Shown one piece after another: positions 16,843 to 26,813 of a DNA stretch of 64,000 bases. Source of the DNA: Roseibium sp. (GTDB lineage: Bacteria > Pseudomonadota > Alphaproteobacteria > Rhizobiales > Stappiaceae); the NCBI GenBank assembly GCA_017643925.1, contig JAEPML010000004.1:124001-188000 (forward strand), in the 5' to 3' direction. Below the pieces are notes generated by a model, which was not told where the DNA came from, searched no databases, and saw only the letters and a program-made list of their open reading frames with translations. Every line of letters starts with the position of its first letter. Position 1 is the stretch's first letter. A program made the position numbers and the translations under genes.

Positions 16843-18984
16843 TCAGGCTGCAGCAACATCCCGCAGGAAGTCATTCACCGCTACATTGAGACTTCTCAGG
16901 CTCTCCGTCGCGTTTTGGGTTGCCTGGTCGACCGTTTGAGCAGACGCCGACGTGGACTCGACCGCTGCGCTGACATTCGACATGTTGTCGCTGGCCGAGG
17001 TCGTTCCAGCTGACGCCTCGGAGGCGCTGCGGCTGATCTCGCCGGTCGCGCCATCCTGTTGCTGGACAGCAGCAGCAATGGAAGCGGTGTTCTCATTGGC
17101 TTTCACCATGATCGCTGCGACGCCTTCAATCGCCTGCACAGCCTGTTCCGTCGCCACCTGGATCTCCGAGATCTGATTGGAAATGTCTTCCGTGGCCTTG
17201 GAGGTCTGCGTTGCCAGTTCCTTCACTTCCGCGGCAACAACCGCAAACCCCTTGCCGGCTTCACCGGCACGGGCGGCTTCAATCGTTGCATTGAGGGCCA
17301 GAAGGTTGGTCTGTTCAGCGATCGCCTGGATCAGGCCGATGACCTCACCGATGCGTGCCGACCCGGTGGAAAGCACTTCCATCTTTTCCGTTCCGGCCTG
17401 TGTCTGGTTTGTCGCTTCGGTGATCACGCGGGTTGTTTCTGCCACACGCTCTCCGATCTCCGAGATAGATGACGACAGTTCTTCCGTCGCCGCCGCAACC
17501 AGCTGGACATTCCCGGACGCCTGCGACGTCGCGGTGGCCGCATTTCCGACTTCTTCCGCCGCATTTCCAGCGGTAACCGTCATCGACGTTGCGTTGGTCT
17601 GCATTTCTCCCATCGAGACCTCGACGGCTTCCAGCATTTCGGAAGACTGCTTGCGGAAGGTTTCCAGGAGGCTTTCAACCCTTTCCTGGCGTTGCGCGCG
17701 CAGAGCTTCCTCTTCCTGTCTTTCCGCCTCAAGACGGGCCTGTTCGGCAACCCCGTCCCGGAAGCCGGCAATGGCGGACGCAATCTCACCGATTTCGTCT
17801 TTGCGTTCGGCCTCGGCGAACCGGACGCTGGTGTCGCCACTCGCCAGCCTGACGGCGCTGTCGACGAGATGCCGGATCGGCAGGACGACCGAGCGGGCGG
17901 AGTACCAGCCGATAAGCGTCATGACACCGAAAATCACGATGCAAATCATTACGACCTGATTGCGAAGCTCTGTCACAGGCGCAAGAATCTCCGCATCTCC
18001 TTGAACGGCAACGACGGCAAGCGGCGCACCGTGGAATTGCAAGGGTTCCGCGGCAGCCAGAAAGTCTTCGCCTCTGAACCCGTCCATATGTCCACTTGTG
18101 GCCTTGCCGCTCAGCGCAGCCTCGACCAGAGGCCAGTCGAGACTGGCCTGGAGGATGTCATTCTGATCCGGCGTCTTGGCTGAATCGTTGCGGAACAGCT
18201 TGTCGGCGCCGACCAGGATGGCTTCGCCTGTCTTTCCCAGACCGGATACGTCGGACATGACATTGTTGATGCTGTCTATCGGCATCTGAAACACCAGCAC
18301 GCCCAGCCGTTTGCCGTCACTGTAAACCGGTGTCGAGATGAAGCTGGCCGGTGCATCGGCGCTCGGCGCGTAGGGTTTGAAATCGAAGAAGTGGATATCC
18401 GATTTACCACCTTTCCGGGCTGCCCGGAACGCGTTGCCGAGATCCGTGTCCTTGTATTTTCCCGACACCAGGTTGGTCGCGTAGTCCAGTTCCTTGAACA
18501 CCGTATAGATCAACGATCCGTCTTCGGAGAACAGAAAGATGTCGTAGTAGCCGCGGGTCTTCAGCATGGTGCGGAACCACGGATGGTATTGGGCATGAAC
18601 CTGGTCATAGGAGGTTTTGCCGGCGCTCATAAGCGCATCTTTTTCACCCAATGGATGGGGATTGTCATGAATATAGGCGTTTTGAAGAACCGTCTGTGCG
18701 TCACCACCGGTGTCAGCCCAAGCCGTTTCAAAATCCACCAATGCACTCTTCACGAACGGACTTTCTGCCGTGACGGTCAGATCCTGGACAATGGAGTCCA
18801 GGTAGTGCTTGAGATCGTTGCTCGTCGCCTTTGCAAGCGCCGACAGGCGTTGGCTTGCCTGTTCTTCCATGTTCGTCGAACTCACCCAGTATCCAAGCGC
18901 ACCAACCATGAGCGCTGCGACGACCGAACAACCGGAAATGATAGCCGGAAGTCGAAAACTGAGTTTTGATATGCGGGGCCTCAT
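16843..18984 (-). CDS. Methyl-accepting chemotaxis protein with dCache-like sensor
   Basis: 713 residues from ATG 18984 (TTGGAGAG five bases upstream). Layout: short cytoplasmic start, TM1 at ~14-34, a ~300-residue periplasmic sensor that looks like a double Cache domain ([17 protein letters not shown], then [15 protein letters not shown]), TM2 at ~335-355, a HAMP domain ([18 protein letters not shown]), a Glu/Gln-rich coiled segment, and the signalling domain. The conserved tip is [19 protein letters not shown]. It should pass ligand binding to CheA/CheW; the ligand is unknown and no che genes are near. No CheR-tethering pentapeptide at the end. Confidence 0.92.
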   Translation of the reverse strand: MRPRISKLSFRLPAIISGCSVVAALMVGALGYWVSSTNMEEQASQRLSALAKATSNDLKHYLDSIVQDLTVTAESPFVKSALVDFETAWADTGGDAQTVLQNAYIHDNPHPLGEKDALMSAGKTSYDQVHAQYHPWFRTMLKTRGYYDIFLFSEDGSLIYTVFKELDYATNLVSGKYKDTDLGNAFRAARKGGKSDIHFFDFKPYAPSADAPASFISTPVYSDGKRLGVLVFQMPIDSINNVMSDVSGLGKTGEAILVGADKLFRNDSAKTPDQNDILQASLDWPLVEAALSGKATSGHMDGFRGEDFLAAAEPLQFHGAPLAVVAVQGDAEILAPVTELRNQVVMICIVIFGVMTLIGWYSARSVVLPIRHLVDSAVRLASGDTSVRFAEAERKDEIGEIASAIAGFRDGVAEQARLEAERQEEEALRAQRQERVESLLETFRKQSSEMLEAVEVSMGEMQTNATSMTVTAGNAAEEVGNAATATSQASGNVQLVAAATEELSSSISEIGERVAETTRVITEATNQTQAGTEKMEVLSTGSARIGEVIGLIQAIAEQTNLLALNATIEAARAGEAGKGFAVVAAEVKELATQTSKATEDISNQISEIQVATEQAVQAIEGVAAIMVKANENTASIAAAVQQQDGATGEISRSASEASAGTTSASDNMSNVSAAVESTSASAQTVDQATQNATESLRSLNVAVNDFLRDVAAA

Positions 18985-19233
18985 ATCACTCTCCAAGTAA
19001 TTTCACTGAGAAGAGGGTCTCTTGAGGCCGATTTACTACAAGTTAATCAGATATATTTTGGGCATAGAAAATAAAAACAAATTTTTAAGTAGTACCTACT
19101 ATAAACTTTTAATTGAATCGGCACGCAATCCAAAACAACCAAGCCTCGCCATTTGTATGTATTTGTCCCTTTTCGAAACCGGTAAGCATCAAATTCATTT
19201 ACACGCAGTGATAGACAGGCAACGTGATTCTCT
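18985..19233. other. AT-rich intergenic region upstream of the chemoreceptor
   Basis: The stretch 19020-19200 is much richer in A and T than its surroundings, especially 19060-19120. It holds the small inverted repeat AGTAG-TAC-CTACT near 19090 and presumably the chemoreceptor promoter, read leftward. I find no convincing gene in it. Confidence 0.4.
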
Positions 19234-19262
19234 AAAAAAAAAGCCGCCCTGAGGCGGCTTTT
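19234..19262 (-). terminator. Rho-independent terminator of the iorA-iorB operon
   Basis: A perfect 8-bp stem AAGCCGCC/GGCGGCTT with a CTGA loop has a run of T's after it on the minus strand (A's at 19234-19242 as printed). It lies 20 bases past the iorB stop codon. Confidence 0.9.
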
Positions 19263-19282
19263 CAGATTGGGTCCGTTCCCGG

Positions 19283-21472
19283 TCAGACCAGACCGGCCTT
19301 GGTCAGCGGCAAGCTCGTCACCCATTCGCCCTTGGCCGCCGCGATGGCATTTGCCACAGCAGGGCCGATTGGCGGGGTGCCCGGCTCGCCGATGCCGGTC
19401 GGAGCCTCGTTCGACGCAACGATATGCACCTCGATTTCCGGCATATCGGACATCCGGAGCGACTCGTAGGTATCGAAGTTTGTCTCCTCGACATAGCCGT
19501 CAGTGAGCGTCACCTGATTGCGCAGGATCGCACCAAGGCCATAGCCGATACCGCCCTCGACCTGTGCCCGGATGTTGTCCGGGTTGATCGGCGTGCCGCA
19601 ATCAACTGCGGCGGTCACTTTCTCGACCTTGACCGTGCCGTCCTCGCGGATGGAGATCTCGGCGACTTCCGCGACATAGGAACCGAACGACATGTGAACG
19701 GCGACGCCACGATGACGCCCGTCCGCAGCCGGCTTGTCCCAGCCAGCCTTCTCGGCCGCCAGTTTCAGCACATTGGCCTTGCGCGGATCGTCCTTCATCA
19801 ACTCAAGGCGGAAAGCAACCGGATCCTTGCCGACTTCCTTCGCGACCCTGTCTATCACGGTTTCCATGACATAGGCCGTGTGGGTGTGCCCAACGGAACG
19901 CCACCAGAGGACCGGAACCTGGGTCTCCTGGTAGCTCTGGTCCATGGAGAAGACACCCAGGTCGTAGGTGGTGTCATGGGCCCCTTCGGTCATGTTGTGA
20001 TCAACACCGTCTTTCATGAGCATTGCCTCGAAAGGCGTCCCCTTGATGATCGACTTGGCAGCGATGTTGTACTTGAAGGCCGTCACGTTGTTGTCCGCGT
20101 CGATCCCGACCTTGATCTTGTGCGCCGACATTGGCCGGTAGTAGCCACCTGCCATATCGTCCTCGCGGGTCCAGACGATCTTTACGGGATTGAGCTCCAT
20201 GCCAGCTGTCTGCATGGCCTTGACCAGCAGGCAGACTTCAGCAACCGGATGCGCATCGGCCTGCGCACGCCGGCCGAACGAGCCACCTGCCCACCGCGTG
20301 TTGATCGTCACCTTCTCGAACGGAACGCCCAGGATGGTTGAGGCGACATTGTGGTCGATGGTCGGGATCTGCGATCCGAGCCAGAGCTCGGCGCTTTCAC
20401 CATCGTAGTGAAGCGCGACATCCAGCGGCTCCATGGCCCCATGGGCCAGGAACGGGAAGTCAAAGTCCAGTTCAACGACCTTCTCGGCGGCAGCAAGTGC
20501 CGCATCGACATCGCCATCTTCGCGAACCTTCACACCCGGCTTTGTGGTCATGTCCTTGAGCTCGGCAAACATGGCATCGCTCGACCGTGTCTCGGCCGCG
20601 CTGTCATCCCACTCGATCTCCAGAAGCTCGCGACCCTTGATGGCCGGCCATGTGGACTCGGCGATAACGGCAACACCATTCGGGATCTGCAGCACATTGA
20701 CGACACCGGGAACCTTCCTGGCTTCCGCCGCATCAAACGACTTCACCGTGCCGCCGAAACGCGGCGACCGGGCAACGGTTGCCACCAGCAGATCGTCTCG
20801 CTGGAAATCCATCGTGTAGGTATTCGGCGCACCAATCGTCTTGTTTTTCACATCGAGGCGGGGGAACGACTTGCCGATATAGACCCACTGGTCGGGAGAC
20901 TTAAGAGCCGGTTCACTCGGCACCTCTTCCTTCGCGGCGAGGCCGGCGAGTTCCCCAAGCGTTGCCGACTTTCCGGACGCGTGCGAAACCACACCGCCAG
21001 AGACGGTGATTTCACCTGCAGGCACTCCCCAGTCCTTGGCGGCTGCGGCGACGACCATGGCCTTGGCGGCCGCTCCTGCCTGACGATATTGTATGAAGGA
21101 ATTCGGCATCGCCGTGGATCCACCGGTTCCCTGCACACCGAACATGGTGTTTGCATAGACAGCCGGATTGGAAGGTGCGAACTCGACCTGCACCTGGTCC
21201 CAGGATGCGTCCAGTTCATCCGCAACGAGCGTCGTCAGGCCGGTGGCCGTTCCCTGCCCCTTGTCCAGGTGCTTGGACAGGACGATGACGGTGTTGTCTG
21301 GGCGAATATGCACGAATGGCTGGATGAATTCACCCGAATCGCTCGCCGCCTCGGCAACACCAGGCAGTTTCATGGCGATAACCAGGCCACCGACAGTACC
21401 GGCTGACATCTTCAGGAATGTGCGGCGGGTCGGTTTTGCCGCTTCAAGCGGTCTTTGCAACAGATGCAACAT
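19283..21472 (-). CDS. iorB: Molybdopterin-binding subunit of an isoquinoline 1-oxidoreductase-like aldehyde/hydroxylase
   Basis: 729 residues, xanthine-dehydrogenase superfamily large subunit. A twin-arginine signal (TRRTFLKMSAGTVGG) at residues ~16-30 points to export of the folded, cofactor-loaded complex to the periplasm. Molybdopterin-region motifs include FGVQGTGGSTAM, RWAGGSFGRRAQAD, WWRSVGHTHTAYVMET and the C-terminal GIGEPGTPPIGPAVANA with the catalytic Glu. It is 3 bases downstream of the 2Fe-2S subunit gene. The true substrate (N-heterocycle or aldehyde) cannot be told; the gene symbol is by analogy. Confidence 0.88.
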   Translation of the reverse strand: MLHLLQRPLEAAKPTRRTFLKMSAGTVGGLVIAMKLPGVAEAASDSGEFIQPFVHIRPDNTVIVLSKHLDKGQGTATGLTTLVADELDASWDQVQVEFAPSNPAVYANTMFGVQGTGGSTAMPNSFIQYRQAGAAAKAMVVAAAAKDWGVPAGEITVSGGVVSHASGKSATLGELAGLAAKEEVPSEPALKSPDQWVYIGKSFPRLDVKNKTIGAPNTYTMDFQRDDLLVATVARSPRFGGTVKSFDAAEARKVPGVVNVLQIPNGVAVIAESTWPAIKGRELLEIEWDDSAAETRSSDAMFAELKDMTTKPGVKVREDGDVDAALAAAEKVVELDFDFPFLAHGAMEPLDVALHYDGESAELWLGSQIPTIDHNVASTILGVPFEKVTINTRWAGGSFGRRAQADAHPVAEVCLLVKAMQTAGMELNPVKIVWTREDDMAGGYYRPMSAHKIKVGIDADNNVTAFKYNIAAKSIIKGTPFEAMLMKDGVDHNMTEGAHDTTYDLGVFSMDQSYQETQVPVLWWRSVGHTHTAYVMETVIDRVAKEVGKDPVAFRLELMKDDPRKANVLKLAAEKAGWDKPAADGRHRGVAVHMSFGSYVAEVAEISIREDGTVKVEKVTAAVDCGTPINPDNIRAQVEGGIGYGLGAILRNQVTLTDGYVEETNFDTYESLRMSDMPEIEVHIVASNEAPTGIGEPGTPPIGPAVANAIAAAKGEWVTSLPLTKAGLV

Positions 21473-21475
21473 GGA

Positions 21476-21937
21476 TCAACCCTCCATCTTGTCGGCAGCC
21501 ACATGGATCGCCTTGCGGATCCGGGCGTAGGTGGCGCAGCGGCAGACATTGCCGTCCATGGCAGCGTCGATATCTTCGTCGGTCGGCTTTGGCGTTTCTG
21601 CAAGAAGCGCGGTCGCGGCCATGATCTGACCGGACTGGCAGTAGCCGCATTGCGGAACATCCAGTTCGTTCCAGGCAGCCTGGACCGCCTCGGCGGCCTT
21701 GCTGTTGATGCCTTCGATCGTTGTGATTTCAGCGCCGTCCAGATCACCAACAAGGGTCTGGCAGGACCGGATCGGCACGCCATCCCAATGGACGGTGCAG
21801 GCGCCGCAAGACGCAATTCCACAGCCGAACTTGGTACCGGTCATACCGAGCTCGTCGCGCAGGGCCCACAGGAGCGGGCTCTCGGGATCCGCGTTCAGCG
21901 TGCGCGTTTCCCCGTTGATTTTGAGTGTGACAGACAT
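21476..21937 (-). CDS. iorA: 2Fe-2S subunit of the iorB-type molybdenum oxidoreductase
   Basis: 153 residues from ATG 21937 (MSVTLKING). Two [2Fe-2S] clusters: the plant-ferredoxin motif [15 protein letters not shown] (cysteines ~39-47 plus a later Cys in RSCQTL) and the C-terminal four-helix motif with CGYCQSGQI and CRCATY. It carries electrons from the molybdopterin site of IorB to an acceptor, often a membrane cytochrome c in this group. First gene of a two-gene operon under the divergent TetR regulator. Confidence 0.92.
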   Translation of the reverse strand: MSVTLKINGETRTLNADPESPLLWALRDELGMTGTKFGCGIASCGACTVHWDGVPIRSCQTLVGDLDGAEITTIEGINSKAAEAVQAAWNELDVPQCGYCQSGQIMAATALLAETPKPTDEDIDAAMDGNVCRCATYARIRKAIHVAADKMEG

Positions 21938-21985
21938 CAGGAGGCGTCCCCTTTGGCTGGCCAAGACTGGCTAAAGGAAGTAAAC

Positions 21986-22001
21986 TACACCGTGCAGTGT
22001 A
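21986..22001. promoter_or_regulatory. TACAC-N6-GTGTA operator candidate for the divergent TetR regulator
   Basis: TACAC-cgtgca-GTGTA is an inverted repeat of the size typical for TetR-family operators, 49 bases upstream of the iorA ATG and in the shared region with the regulator gene. Confidence 0.6.
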
Positions 22002-22018
22002 ATGTCAGAATTCCCATC

Positions 22019-22038
22019 TGTAAACGCCCCAGTTTACA
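22019..22038. promoter_or_regulatory. TGTAAAC-N6-GTTTACA second operator candidate
   Basis: A perfect 7-base inverted repeat 35 bases (centre to centre) from the first site and 80 bases before the TetR start. The GTAAAC half site also occurs at 21980-21985, so the two palindromes overlap in sequence type. One may belong to this TetR protein and the other to a different regulator. Confidence 0.55.
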
Positions 22039-22118
22039 TAGGGTGCTTTTTTTGGGATGAAAGGGGCGGGGGAGCTGATCATTGACGAAAATGCAAACGG
22101 GGCGAATTCGAGCTGAAG

Positions 22119-22709
22119 ATGTCGGTATCTGACCAGAAGAAGAAGCAGATCATCGAAGCCGCAATCGCGGAATTCCAGGAAAAGGGATTCGCCGGTGCGA
22201 GCATGGACCGCATTTCAGAACGCGCACAGGTCTCCAAGCGAACGGTCTATAACCATTTCGAGAGCAAGGAAGTCCTGTTCAAGGGTATCAACCAGTGTCT
22301 GGCAGACCAGATCAACACTGCGCTTGAATTTCCCTATGACCCTGATCTGCCGATCCGCGACACGCTGGTGCGGCTGGGATGGGCCGAGGGTGAACTGATG
22401 ATCAGCCCCTGCTTCATGAGCCTTGCCCGTATGATCATGAGCGAGACGATCCGCGATCCGGAGCTCGCCGCCGACATGAACGCCCGGATGACCAAGCTGT
22501 CCGTCTTTGCCGAATATATCCAAAGGGCAACCGGGGAAGGCAAGCTCTCGGCCGATGACCCCGGCGTCGCGGCTGAACAGTTTCTTGGGCTGATCAAATC
22601 CCGCGCCTTCTATCCGAATATCTACGCGAGCCGCGTGCCGGAACGGGACGAGATGGAAAAGATCATCGAGGAAAGCGTCGATCTGTTTCTGGCCAAATAC
22701 GGAACGTGA
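22119..22709 (+). CDS. TetR/AcrR family regulator divergent from iorA-iorB
   Basis: 196 residues. The N-terminal helix-turn-helix is clear: IIEAAIAEFQEKGFAGASM, then ISERAQVSKRTVYNHFESKE, at residues ~11-55. The C-terminal ligand domain is all helical and looks like the AefR-type group. Position and two palindromes in the shared promoter region suggest it represses the molybdenum enzyme operon and itself; the ligand is probably the enzyme's aromatic substrate or a relative. The inference about target is from position only. Confidence 0.88.
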   Translation: MSVSDQKKKQIIEAAIAEFQEKGFAGASMDRISERAQVSKRTVYNHFESKEVLFKGINQCLADQINTALEFPYDPDLPIRDTLVRLGWAEGELMISPCFMSLARMIMSETIRDPELAADMNARMTKLSVFAEYIQRATGEGKLSADDPGVAAEQFLGLIKSRAFYPNIYASRVPERDEMEKIIEESVDLFLAKYGT

Positions 22710-22775
22710 GCATTCAATGAGTTCCCAACTTTCCGGCATGCCCGATATCTGCCGGCGTTCAGTCCGGATACCGTG

Positions 22776-23423
22776 ATGGCCAGCGAAGTCCTCGTTCTCA
22801 GGCCCGACATGATGAAACACCGGATGACCGTATTCGGCTATTCGCTCATTGGCGGCTTCATCTTCGCCTTCATCCCCTTTTACGTGTTTCAGGGCAGTCA
22901 GATCCCGCTCGGGTTTTTCCTCGTCCTCGTCCTGTGCGCAAGCCTGGTCATTTTCTGGTTCCTCGGGGCAGATCCGCCACAGACGCATCTGGAACTTCAT
23001 CGCACCGGATTGAGATTCGTGGACGGCAAACGCAGGACACACCTTCATTGGCAACAGGTTTCCAGGTTCACACTGCTGGAATTGACCGATGATGGCGCGG
23101 ACAGCGAATTTGGCGTTTCACACCAACTGCTGGCCCGTGTCATTGATCCCGGCGCCCTCGACTTTGACCCAGAGCAGCCGGTTGAACCGGGGGACGCGGA
23201 CCTGCGCATTCCCATCGACAAGTTCATTGCACATCACAGGTTCACGAACCGGACCGAAGAACAGCAATCTGCCTGCAGATCGCCGGAAGATTTCGCCGAC
23301 ACCGTGAACAGGTGGCGTGATTTCGCGATGAATATCGAACTGGCTTCCATAGGAACCCCCTTGATAAAGATGGAAGAGGGCTTCGGCGCGGGACCCGGGC
23401 AGGACCTCTGTTTCAAGCGCTAG
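22776..23423 (+). CDS. Membrane protein of unknown function (two TM segments)
   Basis: About 215 residues; ATG 22776 or the adjacent GTG 22773 can start it. Two transmembrane helices at ~20-40 and ~46-67 are followed by a ~140-residue soluble domain with alternating strands (LELHRTGLRFVDGKRR, LHWQQVSRFTLLEL) that looks like a bacterial PH-type domain anchored to the membrane. No catalytic motif seen. Lies between the TetR gene and argG on the same strand. Confidence 0.65.
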   Translation: MASEVLVLRPDMMKHRMTVFGYSLIGGFIFAFIPFYVFQGSQIPLGFFLVLVLCASLVIFWFLGADPPQTHLELHRTGLRFVDGKRRTHLHWQQVSRFTLLELTDDGADSEFGVSHQLLARVIDPGALDFDPEQPVEPGDADLRIPIDKFIAHHRFTNRTEEQQSACRSPEDFADTVNRWRDFAMNIELASIGTPLIKMEEGFGAGPGQDLCFKR

Positions 23424-23591
23424 ATTTCGCTTGTGAAGCCGATGGTCCGAAGCAGCTTGCCGGAACAGAAAGAGACCGGGAGAAATAGCCGCATTTGGGG
23501 GGCTTGCGCCGTCCCTAGAACCGGCTAAATTGCCGCAAATTTTCAACCGTGCGGTCTGACCGCGCAAAACAGCGAATTGGACCTTCTTTCG

Positions 23592-24812
23592 ATGGCGCAA
23601 GGTGACATCAAAAAAGTCGTTCTGGCCTATTCCGGCGGCCTGGACACGTCGATCATTCTGAAATGGTTGCAGACCGAATTCGGGTGCGAAGTTGTCACCT
23701 TTACAGCCGACCTTGGCCAGGGCGAGGAACTCGAGCCGGCCCGCAGGAAGGCCGAGATGCTCGGCATCAAGGAAATCTATATCGACGATCTGCGCGAAGA
23801 ATTCATTCGCGACTTCGTCTTCCCGATGTTCCGCGCCAACGCAGTCTATGAAGGCGTCTACCTGCTCGGCACATCCATCGCGCGCCCGCTGATTTCCAAG
23901 CGCCTGATCGAAATCGCCGAGGAAACCGGTGCAGATGCCATCGCACATGGCGCAACCGGCAAGGGCAACGACCAGGTTCGTTTCGAACTGTCCGCCTATG
24001 CGCTCAACCCGGACATCAAGGTGATTGCACCCTGGCGCGACTGGGAGTTCAAGTCGCGAACCGATCTGCTCGACTTTGCTGAAAAGCACCAGATCCCGGT
24101 GCCGAAGGACAAGCGCGGCGAAGCCCCGTTCTCCGTTGACGCGAACATGCTGCACTCCTCCTCGGAAGGCAAGGTCCTGGAAGACCCGGCAGAAGAAGCC
24201 CCGAACTACGTGTTCCAGCGCACGGTTGATCCGACCGAAGCGCCCGACGTCGTCACCGAAATCGAGATCGGCTTTGAAAAGGGCGACGCGGTCTCCCTCA
24301 ACGGTGAAAAAATGTCTCCGGCGACCCTGTTCGCCAAGCTCAACGACTATGGCCGCGACAATGGCATCGGCCGCCTCGACATGGTCGAGAACCGTTTCGT
24401 CGGCATGAAAAGCCGCGGCATTTACGAGACCCCGGGTGGCACCATTCTTCTGACGGCCCACAGGGCCATGGAATCCATCACGCTTGATCGCGGTGCCGCG
24501 CACCTGAAAGACGAGCTGATGCCGCGTTACTCGGAACTGATCTATAACGGCTTCTGGTTCTCGCCCGAGCGCGAGATGCTGCAGGCCCTGATCGACAAGA
24601 GCCAGGAGCATGTCACGGGCTCCGTGACGCTGAAGCTCTACAAGGGCAATGTCATTCTCACTGGCCGTTCCTCGCCCTATTCGCTCTATTCCGAAGAGTT
24701 GGTCACCTTCGAGGACGACCAGGGCGCTTACGACCAGAAGGATGCCGCCGGCTTCATCAAGCTGAACGCCCTGCGTCTGCGCACGCTCACCAAGCGCGAC
24801 CGGATCGGCTGA
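23592..24812 (+). CDS. argG: Argininosuccinate synthase
   Basis: 406 residues. ArgG joins citrulline and aspartate with ATP to make argininosuccinate, the second last step of arginine synthesis. The N-type ATP pyrophosphatase loop AYSGGLDTS is at ~11-19, with [19 protein letters not shown] [15 protein letters not shown] at ~117 and TDPTEAPD-like TVDPTEAPD further on. ATG 23592 gives the usual length; the TTG at 23577 would add five residues. The gene stands alone, upstream of a ferredoxin-like gene 11 bases away. Confidence 0.97.
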   Translation: MAQGDIKKVVLAYSGGLDTSIILKWLQTEFGCEVVTFTADLGQGEELEPARRKAEMLGIKEIYIDDLREEFIRDFVFPMFRANAVYEGVYLLGTSIARPLISKRLIEIAEETGADAIAHGATGKGNDQVRFELSAYALNPDIKVIAPWRDWEFKSRTDLLDFAEKHQIPVPKDKRGEAPFSVDANMLHSSSEGKVLEDPAEEAPNYVFQRTVDPTEAPDVVTEIEIGFEKGDAVSLNGEKMSPATLFAKLNDYGRDNGIGRLDMVENRFVGMKSRGIYETPGGTILLTAHRAMESITLDRGAAHLKDELMPRYSELIYNGFWFSPEREMLQALIDKSQEHVTGSVTLKLYKGNVILTGRSSPYSLYSEELVTFEDDQGAYDQKDAAGFIKLNALRLRTLTKRDRIG

Positions 24813-24823
24813 GGCCGGACCAC

Positions 24824-25504
24824 ATGAACACACCGGCGCCCGATGGGTTGAATGATCTTCTCGCGGCCGCCGGTTTTTTGTGTCTGGGAGACTGTGCGGT
24901 TCACCCGGCAGATGGGCTGCCCAACCCATCCGGCCAGGACGCCCGCCAACTTGTGCTGATCGGTAGCACCGGACCATCCCTTTGGCCTGTTTTCAGCCGA
25001 AGTCCAGAGTTTTGCGATGGCGCGCCCCATCCTCTCGACCGTTACACCAAACGGGTTCTGACACAGATCGCCACAACGATCGGGGCAATCGCGGTGTTCC
25101 CGTTCGAGGGCCCGCCCTATCACCCGTTCCAGCGTTGGGCCACAAGATGCGGAGGGTTTTCCCAAAGCCCGATGGGTGTTCTCACGCATGCAACCTATGG
25201 CCCCTGGGCTGGCTTCCGCGCAGCCTTTGTCACCGGGCGGACCCGGGACTACGACACCGCAGCAACCACGCCGGGCCCTTGTGAGACCTGCACGGACAAA
25301 CCCTGCATTTCGGCCTGTCCTGCAAATGCATTGTCTGAAGAAACGGGCTACGACGTTCCCAGATGCCGATCGCACCTGGATGCAGATCGCACCGCCGGGT
25401 GCTGGTCCGGATGTCGCGCAAGACATGCCTGCCCGGTTGGACAGAGCCACGCCCAGACACCCGAAAACGGCCGGTTTCACATGACCAGTTTCATCGCGCT
25501 TTGA
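24824..25504 (+). CDS. Ferredoxin-like 4Fe-4S protein
   Basis: 226 residues. Cysteine motifs are in the last third: CETCTDKPCISACPANAL (C-x2-C-x4-C-x3-CP) and CWSGCRARHACPVG, enough for two clusters, arranged as in the C-terminal part of epoxyqueuosine reductase-type proteins. The first ~140 residues have no cysteine cluster; GPPYHPFQRWA is a notable conserved-looking stretch. Its redox partner is unknown. The gene starts 11 bases after argG and its 3' end overlaps the convergent membrane protein gene by 14 bases. Confidence 0.7.
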   Translation: MNTPAPDGLNDLLAAAGFLCLGDCAVHPADGLPNPSGQDARQLVLIGSTGPSLWPVFSRSPEFCDGAPHPLDRYTKRVLTQIATTIGAIAVFPFEGPPYHPFQRWATRCGGFSQSPMGVLTHATYGPWAGFRAAFVTGRTRDYDTAATTPGPCETCTDKPCISACPANALSEETGYDVPRCRSHLDADRTAGCWSGCRARHACPVGQSHAQTPENGRFHMTSFIAL

Positions 25505-26744
25505 GGGGCTCGTCTCCCGCATCCTGCGCCTTTTCAATCGTGCCGTCATTCCAGAAGAAGTGGAACGACAGAGCCAGCACGGCCAGCGTCAGGAGAGGGA
25601 TGAAGCTCGAAAAGTAGAAGGCAACCGTCTGATCGTAACGATAGATCGCATCATGTGTGACCGGCGCGATCCAGAGCAATCCGGCGACAATTTGCAAGGA
25701 AACCGGCCAGGTTGGACAGATCTTGAGCAAGAGCAGCAACGCCGCCGAATAGATCAGCCAGTCATAGAACATGAAAGACGGAGCCGCGAGGCTCATCGCG
25801 AGCAGCGACAGGGCGACCGCACCTTCCCGCTGCCAATGACGCGCCGCAATCCAGACGACAGCCGCCAGAAGTGGAAGCGCGCACAATTGGGCTACGACCC
25901 TGACCTCCGTCGCCGCGCCCAGTTTTGCCAGGGAATTGCCGACCGTGATCATGATGTTGTGCGCTTCCTGATATTGCGTCGAATGCACCCCTCCGGTGAG
26001 GGAGGACAGGAACGTTTCCCAGACTGACCAGCCATAAACACCGATAGATGCCAGGCCGAGCGCGGTGCTGCCGGCAGCGGCAACTGCAAAGGCACGCCAG
26101 TCCCTGCACGCGATGAGGAACACCGGCACAAGCAGCCCGTATTGAGGTTTTATGGTCAGAAGGGACAGGGCAAGACCACTCAGGATCGGGCGCGTCCGGC
26201 TGTAAAGCAGCGCAAACACCAGCAGAAAGGTTGTTACGGGTGCGAGCTGCGCAAGTTGGAACGAATAGAAGACACCTGACGAGGCAATGACGAAAAAATA
26301 CGGCCAGAACCCGAGATTGGCCCGCGCCATGGCAACGGTCATAAAAAGACAGGCCCCGCAAATGGCCAGGAAAACCGCCTTGGCGAGTGGATAGCTCATC
26401 AGCGTCAGCGGTTCGTAAAACAGGAGGGAATGCGGCGGGTTCAGGAACAGCAGGAACCTGTTGCTTTCCGAAAGCCCCTTGATGAAGGTTTCATAATCAT
26501 ATGCCTCGACGGCCATTCCCTGCCTGGCAAGCTCACCTGCCCGGTAAAAGGCTGCAAAATCTTCGTTTTGCGCAAGTTTGACGGTTTCGGCAAAGTCGAA
26601 AAGACCTCCGTCATCGGCATACCAGGACGCCAACAGGAACAGCGAGGCCGCAAGCAGGATGAACACAAAGACCGGTCCGCCGAACCGGTTGTTCAGTTCG
26701 TCGGATTTCAGGATCCGCAAATATGCGTCTCTGGCCTGTCTCAT
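25491..26744 (-). CDS. GT87-type (DUF2029) polytopic membrane protein
   Basis: 417 residues with about ten predicted transmembrane helices. The pattern of a short N-terminal tail, TM1, a periplasmic loop with DFAAFYRAGELARQGMAVEAYD, then FLNPPHSLLFYEPL, fits the DUF2029/GT87 family of polyprenol-phosphate-sugar (mannosyl-type) glycosyltransferases. A conserved Asp in the first loop would be the usual catalytic candidate. Donor and acceptor are unknown. Monocistronic by position. Confidence 0.72.
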   Translation of the reverse strand: MRQARDAYLRILKSDELNNRFGGPVFVFILLAASLFLLASWYADDGGLFDFAETVKLAQNEDFAAFYRAGELARQGMAVEAYDYETFIKGLSESNRFLLFLNPPHSLLFYEPLTLMSYPLAKAVFLAICGACLFMTVAMARANLGFWPYFFVIASSGVFYSFQLAQLAPVTTFLLVFALLYSRTRPILSGLALSLLTIKPQYGLLVPVFLIACRDWRAFAVAAAGSTALGLASIGVYGWSVWETFLSSLTGGVHSTQYQEAHNIMITVGNSLAKLGAATEVRVVAQLCALPLLAAVVWIAARHWQREGAVALSLLAMSLAAPSFMFYDWLIYSAALLLLLKICPTWPVSLQIVAGLLWIAPVTHDAIYRYDQTVAFYFSSFIPLLTLAVLALSFHFFWNDGTIEKAQDAGDEPLKAR

Positions 26745-26813
26745 CGGATTGCCACCTGCCCAAAAAACTCCCTTAAGGTTTTTGAGGCAGAAGCCTTACA
26801 GAACTCTTTCTGT

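Noticed and set aside
23118..24977. Open frame of 619 codons on the minus strand opposite argG
   Set aside because: The plus-strand ArgG is unmistakable and complete, so the antisense frame is a shadow.
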